Made by a program: the position numbers and the translations under genes. A DNA stretch of 26,368 nt from an uncultured Clostridia bacterium (GTDB lineage Bacteria > Bacillota > Clostridia > Lachnospirales > Anaerotignaceae): NCBI GenBank assembly GCA_937919015.1, contig CALFPN010000050.1, positions 1 through 26,368 on the forward strand. Reading direction: 5' to 3'. This document shows positions 22,800 to 26,368 of the stretch, piece after piece. The notes under the pieces are model-generated. The model did not search any database, was not told the origin of the DNA, and saw only the letters and a program-made list of their open reading frames with translations. Positions within the stretch are counted from its first letter, which is position 1; every line of letters begins with the position of its first letter.

Positions 22800-22905
22800 C
22801 CGATACATTTATAAAAATTGTATGGGTATGATTGTGCATTTGTATCGGCAACAGGTGGATTTTCCCTCGTGTTGCATGCTATGCTTTCAGCGTAGAGATT
22901 GCAAC
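22800..22905 (+). promoter_or_regulatory. Structured leader before the ECF S-component gene
   Basis: CCGATACA (22800-22807) pairs with TGTATCGG (22841-22848). CAACA (22849-22853) pairs with TGTTG (22870-22874). That second stem competes with a larger hairpin in which GTTGCA and CTATGC (22871-22884) pair with GCGTAG and TGCAAC (22890-22905). Vitamin transporters of this type often have riboswitches, but the sequence matches none I can name. The last hairpin has no T-run and ends ten bases before the ribosome site. Confidence 0.4.
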
Positions 22906-22928
22906 ATAATGAAATGGGGGAATTTAAA

Positions 22929-23450
22929 ATGAAAATGACAACAAAAGAACTTTGTATCCACGGTTTGCTGATCGCTCTGGTGGCGGTATGCACAATGGTA
23001 TTTCAGATACCTGTTTCTGCAACACAGGGATACATCCATTTAGGGGACAGCATGATCTTACTGGTAGGGGTTTTCTTTGGGGCGAGATATGGCATGGTAG
23101 CCGGTGGCATCGGTTCTGCGCTGGCAGATATCCTGAGTGGTTATGCCCACTGGGCACCCTTTACCCTGATCATCAAGGGTTTGATGGGCTGGCTCATCGG
23201 TAAGATCGCCGGTGGCGCGTGCGACAGAGAAAAATTCTTCACAGCCCGCAACGTGGCAGCATCCGTTGTTGGTATCGTTTGGATGGTTATTGGCTATTTT
23301 ATCGGCGGCGGCATTCTGAAAAGCAGCTTCCTTGTAGCGGCCACATCCATCCCTGAAAATATCGTACAGGGTGTGGGAGGTATGGTGATCTTCTTCGTGG
23401 TTGGCGCAGCGTTCCACAAGGCGAATATCTACAAGATTGTATCTCAATAA
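22929..23450 (+). CDS. ECF transporter S (substrate-binding) component
   Basis: The product is about 173 residues with six membrane helices. The motif GYIHLGDSMILLVGVFFGARYGMVAGGIGSALADILSGYAHWAPFTLIIKGLMGW is typical of the COG4720/PF07155-like S-components of energy-coupling-factor transporters, which capture vitamins or related metabolites. The substrate is not readable from the sequence. The ATG at 22929 follows GGGGGAA; an upstream in-frame ATG at 22899 would add a polar segment before the first helix. No ATPase or T-component genes are in the window, so it would share a module encoded elsewhere. A very long hairpin terminator follows. The 149-base gap upstream carries the structured leader. 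Confidence 0.88.
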   Translation: MKMTTKELCIHGLLIALVAVCTMVFQIPVSATQGYIHLGDSMILLVGVFFGARYGMVAGGIGSALADILSGYAHWAPFTLIIKGLMGWLIGKIAGGACDREKFFTARNVAASVVGIVWMVIGYFIGGGILKSSFLVAATSIPENIVQGVGGMVIFFVVGAAFHKANIYKIVSQ

Positions 23451-23498
23451 CAAATCGGATTTAGGAGCGGAAAAGCACTTTTCGATGCGTACTTTATA

Positions 23499-23556
23499 AA
23501 AAACGAAAAACCGAAAGAAATCCTTTTGTGGAAGGTTCTTTCGGTTTTTCGTTTTT
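23499..23556 (+). terminator. Very long hairpin terminator after the ECF gene
   Basis: A 21-bp perfect inverted repeat (23499-23519 with 23536-23556) surrounds a 16-base loop that has a small inner stem. The arms begin with an A-run and end with a T-run, so both directions are possible. It lies 48 bases after the stop codon. The stem is longer than needed for a normal terminator. Confidence 0.8.
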
Positions 23557-23657
23557 GGCGGTGCAAAGGAAAGGAGGGCAATGCATTCCCCGTTGACCGT
23601 GGGCCATACGATATGATACCATGAAACCCATGGACAAGAAGAAAGGAGGTCTCTGGG

Positions 23658-24200
23658 ATGGAGTGGCTTTTGGAAAAGGATGGGCTGCTACTGCGGTGGC
23701 TGATGGAAACGTTTTCCCATCCGGTGCTGGATAAAATCATGATATTTATTTCTTCCCTTGGGAATAAGGGAATGATCTGGATCGCCATTGGCGTTCTGTT
23801 TTTTTTATTTGGATGGAAGAATCAACAATGGAGAACGAGAGGGCTTCTGGTGCTTTTTTCTCTGGCGGCGAATCTTCTGGTATGCAATGCGGTGCTGAAA
23901 CCGTTGGTGGATCGTACCCGCCCGTATTATGTGCTGGAGTATACGCCGCTGATCCCGCCGGTGGGTGATCCGTCCTTCCCTTCCGGCCATACGGCTGCTT
24001 CCTTTGCGGCGGCAACGGCCATCTATGCAATCAATAAAAAGTGGGGGATTGCAGCGTATCTCTTTGCAGCGATCATGGGCTTTTCCCGTTTGTATCTGGG
24101 GGTACATTTTCCAACGGACGTGCTGTTTGGAGCAGTTGTTGGTATGGTGGCAGCGAAAATCGTCGTTTATATATTTTGGAAGTGTCGGAAAAAGGTATGA
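23658..24200 (+). CDS. PAP2-family membrane phosphatase
   Basis: The product is 180 residues with five to six membrane helices. All three acid-phosphatase motifs are present: KPLVDRTRP (K-x6-RP), PSGH in DPSFPSGHTA, and SRLYLGVHFPTD (SR-x5-H-x3-D). These carry the nucleophile His and its partners, facing the outside of the membrane. Substrates of this class include undecaprenyl pyrophosphate and other lipid phosphates, so cell-wall lipid recycling is a reasonable but unproven role. AAAGGAGGT at 23641-23649 fits ATG 23658. Downstream there is no clear terminator before the AEC gene's promoter. Confidence 0.92.
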   Translation: MEWLLEKDGLLLRWLMETFSHPVLDKIMIFISSLGNKGMIWIAIGVLFFLFGWKNQQWRTRGLLVLFSLAANLLVCNAVLKPLVDRTRPYYVLEYTPLIPPVGDPSFPSGHTAASFAAATAIYAINKKWGIAAYLFAAIMGFSRLYLGVHFPTDVLFGAVVGMVAAKIVVYIFWKCRKKV

Positions 24201-24256
24201 TTTGATCGAAATAAAATGCTTTTTTTTTGAAATTCAATTAAAAAGAGATAAATTGG

Positions 24257-24285
24257 TTGCAAAAAGGACGAAGATGTATTAAAAT
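24257..24285 (+). promoter_or_regulatory. Promoter of the AEC transporter gene
   Basis: TTGCAA (24257-24262) and TAAAAT (24280-24285) are separated by exactly 17 bases, in the AT-rich gap before the gene. The leader would be about 55 bases. Confidence 0.65.
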
Positions 24286-24348
24286 AAAATTCTGGATTGT
24301 TAAAAATTGTCCTTTGAGGGCGCACAGATATCTGAAGGAGGTTACATA

Positions 24349-25275
24349 ATGGCGATCCCTGTTATTTACCAGCTGATCACAATGGTGATCCTGATGATTG
24401 TCGGAGTCATCTTACATAAAAAGAATATGCTTTCTATTGCCAATGCCAAGGGGCTATCTATTATCTTGACCCGTGTGGCAGTGCCCTGTAACATGGTTGT
24501 GCTTTTACAGCGGGAGTATTCCCCTGAAATTTTCAAAGGGTTTCTGGTGACCTGCCTTGCCACCTACGGTATGTGCTGCATCGGTGCATTGATGTTCTTC
24601 ATTGTAGGTAAGTTCATGAAGATGAAGCCTGCAGAGCTGGGACTGTTCAGCGGCGGCGGGGTTTACAGCAACGTAATCTTTATGGGGCAGCCTCTGATCC
24701 TTGCCATGTATGGTGCGGAAGGGCTGATTTTCTGTGTAGCAGTTATGTTTACCTGTAACGTGTTCCTGTTCACAGTATGTTCTGTACTGTTTGCCATGGG
24801 CAGTGATCAGAAAAAGAACCTCAAGACGATGGCGAAAGAGATCTGTACCAGCTTGATCTGCATTTCTGCAGTGGTTGGTGTGTTCTGTTTTGTAAATGAG
24901 ATCCATCTGCCTCAGTCCGTTTATGATGTGCTGCAGTATTCCGCAAATACAACAGTATGTCTGTCTATGATCTATATCGGCTCTTTGCTGGCGGCGGCAA
25001 ATGTAAAGGAAATCTTCAAAGATAAAGTGGTATATATCTTCAGTTTCTTCACATTGATCATTATGCCTATTATCACAAAAGCCATCTGCCATACCTTCAT
25101 GAGCGGCATGGCGCTGAGTGTGCTGGTGGTACTGATGGCGACACCTGCGGCGGCGGCACTGCCTTCCTTTGCGGATCAGTACGGTGCTGATGAAAAGAGA
25201 GCGTCTCAGTATGCCTTTGTGTCTACGATCTTCTCCGTAGTGACATTGCCTTTGGTGGCGCAGTTCTTATGCTGA
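24349..25275 (+). CDS. AEC-family (auxin efflux carrier-like) transporter
   Basis: The 308-residue membrane protein has about ten helices in two five-helix halves. Family features are the first half starting 'VIYQLITMVILMIVGVILHKKNML', the GGGVYSNVIFMGQPL stretch (about 103-117) and the second half with 'VLVVLMATPAAAALPSFADQYGADEKRAS' near the end. AEC members in bacteria carry malate, citrate or similar organic acids. The substrate here is not determinable. AAGGAGG at 24335-24341 sets ATG 24349; an earlier in-frame start at 24307 has no ribosome site. It has its own promoter and a terminator. Confidence 0.9.
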   Translation: MAIPVIYQLITMVILMIVGVILHKKNMLSIANAKGLSIILTRVAVPCNMVVLLQREYSPEIFKGFLVTCLATYGMCCIGALMFFIVGKFMKMKPAELGLFSGGGVYSNVIFMGQPLILAMYGAEGLIFCVAVMFTCNVFLFTVCSVLFAMGSDQKKNLKTMAKEICTSLICISAVVGVFCFVNEIHLPQSVYDVLQYSANTTVCLSMIYIGSLLAAANVKEIFKDKVVYIFSFFTLIIMPIITKAICHTFMSGMALSVLVVLMATPAAAALPSFADQYGADEKRASQYAFVSTIFSVVTLPLVAQFLC

Positions 25276-25293
25276 TGCAAGAAATGAGGATAA

Positions 25294-25322
25294 AGCCTTC
25301 CTTAATAAAAGGAAGGTTTTTC
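25294..25322 (+). terminator. Terminator of the AEC gene
   Basis: CCTTCCTT pairs with AAGGAAGG around AATAA, followed by a T-run. It lies about 20 bases after the stop codon. Confidence 0.88.
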
Positions 25323-25409
25323 ATTTTGCTGCGGGGAATCCATGAAAAAATTGTTCAAAAATAACAAAATTCATTTGGAAATTTAGTATATCTGCGTAAG
25401 GCAAGGGAC

Positions 25410-25439
25410 TTGATTTTTATGTATACAATCGTTTATACT
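25410..25439 (+). promoter_or_regulatory. Promoter of hppA
   Basis: TTGATT (25410-25415) and TATACT (25434-25439) are 18 bases apart. Transcription from about 25446 would give a leader of about 260 bases before hppA. Confidence 0.6.
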
Positions 25440-25444
25440 TATGA

Positions 25445-25641
25445 GTGGGACAGAATATGACTTGGTCCACAGGGAGACGTTGAAAAGATACACGCCGCAC
25501 CGTTGTGCAGAAAAAGAACAGGGCTTTACGCACGGGAGGTTGATGGCAGTGTATTTGTTTTTTTCGGGACGCCCCCTAGAGGGCATTCGTGAAAAAGGCA
25601 GACGCTGTTCTGTGGAGGAGGAACCTTCGACGAGGAAGGTT
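25445..25641 (+). ncRNA. Structured hppA leader, candidate cis-regulatory RNA
   Basis: By eye the leader folds into a three-way junction. P1 pairs 25467-25481 with 25601-25615 (two mismatches). P2 pairs 25488-25496 with 25545-25554 (9 bp, one bulged A) and caps a small GCAC/GTGC hairpin (25497-25508). P3 pairs 25560-25565 with 25591-25596 and holds GCCC/GGGC (25571-25574/25581-25584). A 5' hairpin, GTGGGAC (25445-25451) with GTCCAC (25465-25470), competes for the P1 5' arm. Another hairpin follows P1 (25622-25628 with 25635-25641). No T-run follows, so control of translation or stability is more likely than termination. I do not recognise a known riboswitch class. Confidence 0.55.
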
Positions 25642-25705
25642 TGCATATTCCACGTTATTATCATTATCCACATTCTATTTATTAAGAAACAGGGGGATTA
25701 TTATT

Positions 25706-26368
25706 ATGACAAGCTTAGTTTATCTGGCTCCCATTCTGGGTGCCGTAGCTCTGCTGTTCGCTTTCGTTCTGGCCGGCAAAGTAAACGCGATGGACGAAGG
25801 TACAGACAGAATGAAAGAAATCGCTGGCAGCATCAGAGAAGGTGCAAATGCTTTCCTGAGCGCAGAATACAAAATTCTGGTAATCTTTGCAGCGGTTCTG
25901 TTCGTAGCAATCGGTTTCGGTGTAAACTGGCCTACAGCAATCTGCTTCGTAGCTGGTGCGATCTTCTCCACACTGGCAGGTTTCTTCGGTATGAAAGTAG
26001 CAACAAATGCAAACGTTAGAACTGCAAACGCAGCCAGAACAAGCGGTATGAACAAAGCCCTGTCTATCGCATTTTCCGGCGGTGCAGTTATGGGTATGTG
26101 TGTAGTTGGTCTGGGTCTTTTGGGCGTAGGCGCAATCTATGCATTCACAGGTAATGCAGACATCCTGTTCGGTTTCTCTCTGGGTGCTTCCTCCATCGCG
26201 CTGTTTGGTCGTGTTGGCGGCGGTATTTACACAAAAGCAGCCGACGTTGGTGCTGACCTGGTAGGTAAAGTAGAAGCTGGTATCCCTGAAGATGACCCTC
26301 GTAACCCCGCAGTTATCGCCGATAACGTAGGTGATAACGTAGGTGACGTAGCTGGTATGGGTGCTGAC
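25706..26368 (+). CDS. hppA: Membrane-bound ion-pumping pyrophosphatase (N-terminal third)
   Basis: Only the first 221 codons are in the window; the whole protein is usually near 700 residues with sixteen helices. It splits pyrophosphate to pump H+ or Na+ across the membrane. Visible are the first helices (LVYLAPILGAVALLFAFVLAG), the MKEIAGSIREGANAFLSAEYK segment that follows the first helix, GRVGGGIYTKAADVGADLVGKVE (residues about 171-193), which binds substrate, and AVIADNVGDNVGDVAGMGAD at the end. The motif that separates K+-dependent from independent types lies beyond the window. AGGGGG at 25691-25696 precedes ATG 25706. The frame stays open to the edge. Confidence 0.95.
   Translation, partial: MTSLVYLAPILGAVALLFAFVLAGKVNAMDEGTDRMKEIAGSIREGANAFLSAEYKILVIFAAVLFVAIGFGVNWPTAICFVAGAIFSTLAGFFGMKVATNANVRTANAARTSGMNKALSIAFSGGAVMGMCVVGLGLLGVGAIYAFTGNADILFGFSLGASSIALFGRVGGGIYTKAADVGADLVGKVEAGIPEDDPRNPAVIADNVGDNVGDVAGMGAD

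Noticed and set aside
23571..23657. Promoter for the PAP2 gene (TTGACC near 23604)
   Set aside because: The nearest -10-like TATGAT is only 13 bases away and no hexamer at 16-18 bases fits, so I did not list it.
25441..26019. A 192-codon frame starting in the hppA leader
   Set aside because: It runs out of frame through the clear hppA start. The first part has no ribosome site and is explained by RNA structure.

Overview
The window looks like the chromosome of a spore-forming anaerobic member of the Clostridia, most likely Lachnospirales or a close relative. The support is the combination of sporulation genes (a CotS-type coat protein, GerW with a DUF2953 partner, a YhcN/YlaJ lipoprotein), an S-layer-homology protein, ECF and AEC transporters, a membrane pyrophosphatase, strong AGGAGG ribosome sites and some GTG/TTG starts. 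I did not identify the genus. No phage, plasmid, insertion sequence or CRISPR array is visible.

Layout. 1-4560: the 3' part of a tRNA-Lys, then a CotS-like protein, a PEGA-domain membrane protein and alpha-phosphoglucomutase, all forward. 4576-4852: a dense run of ten small perfect hairpins between two convergent genes. 4835-8393: asnB and malQ in reverse. 8619-9994: a small lipoprotein, a TauE/SafE exporter encoded as two overlapping half-genes, and a 58-residue protein. 10096-14315: a tightly packed operon with an unknown small protein, a TIGR01906 membrane protein, a DUF2953 protein, GerW, a CARF plus DUF1887 (Card1/Can2-like) nuclease and a TetR regulator. 14523-16064: putP. 16141-16820: a Cys-rich small protein divergent from two ribbon-helix-helix proteins. 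16913-18281: ychF and a 53-residue membrane protein in reverse. 18410-21737: the YhcN-type lipoprotein and a 915-residue SLH protein. 21834-23450: a membrane protein/XRE regulator pair behind a palindromic operator, then an ECF S-component. 23658-25275: a PAP2 phosphatase and an AEC transporter. 25410-26368: a long structured leader and the start of hppA.

Strongest leads. (1) A dispersed two-hairpin module occurs three times: twice, in opposite orientations, inside the 4576-4852 array and once after ychF. The copies differ by compensating changes in the stems, which is what a selected RNA (or cruciform) structure would show. (2) The hppA leader of about 260 nt folds by eye into a three-way junction with a competing 5' hairpin, like a cis-regulatory RNA. 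(3) A CARF-nuclease gene sits in a sporulation-gene operon with no CRISPR locus in the window, and has Ser where the E-x-K acidic residue is expected. Smaller leads are the operators at 21783-21817 and 16382-16414, the ECF leader, and two small genes of 51 and 53 codons (16665-16820 and 18120-18281).
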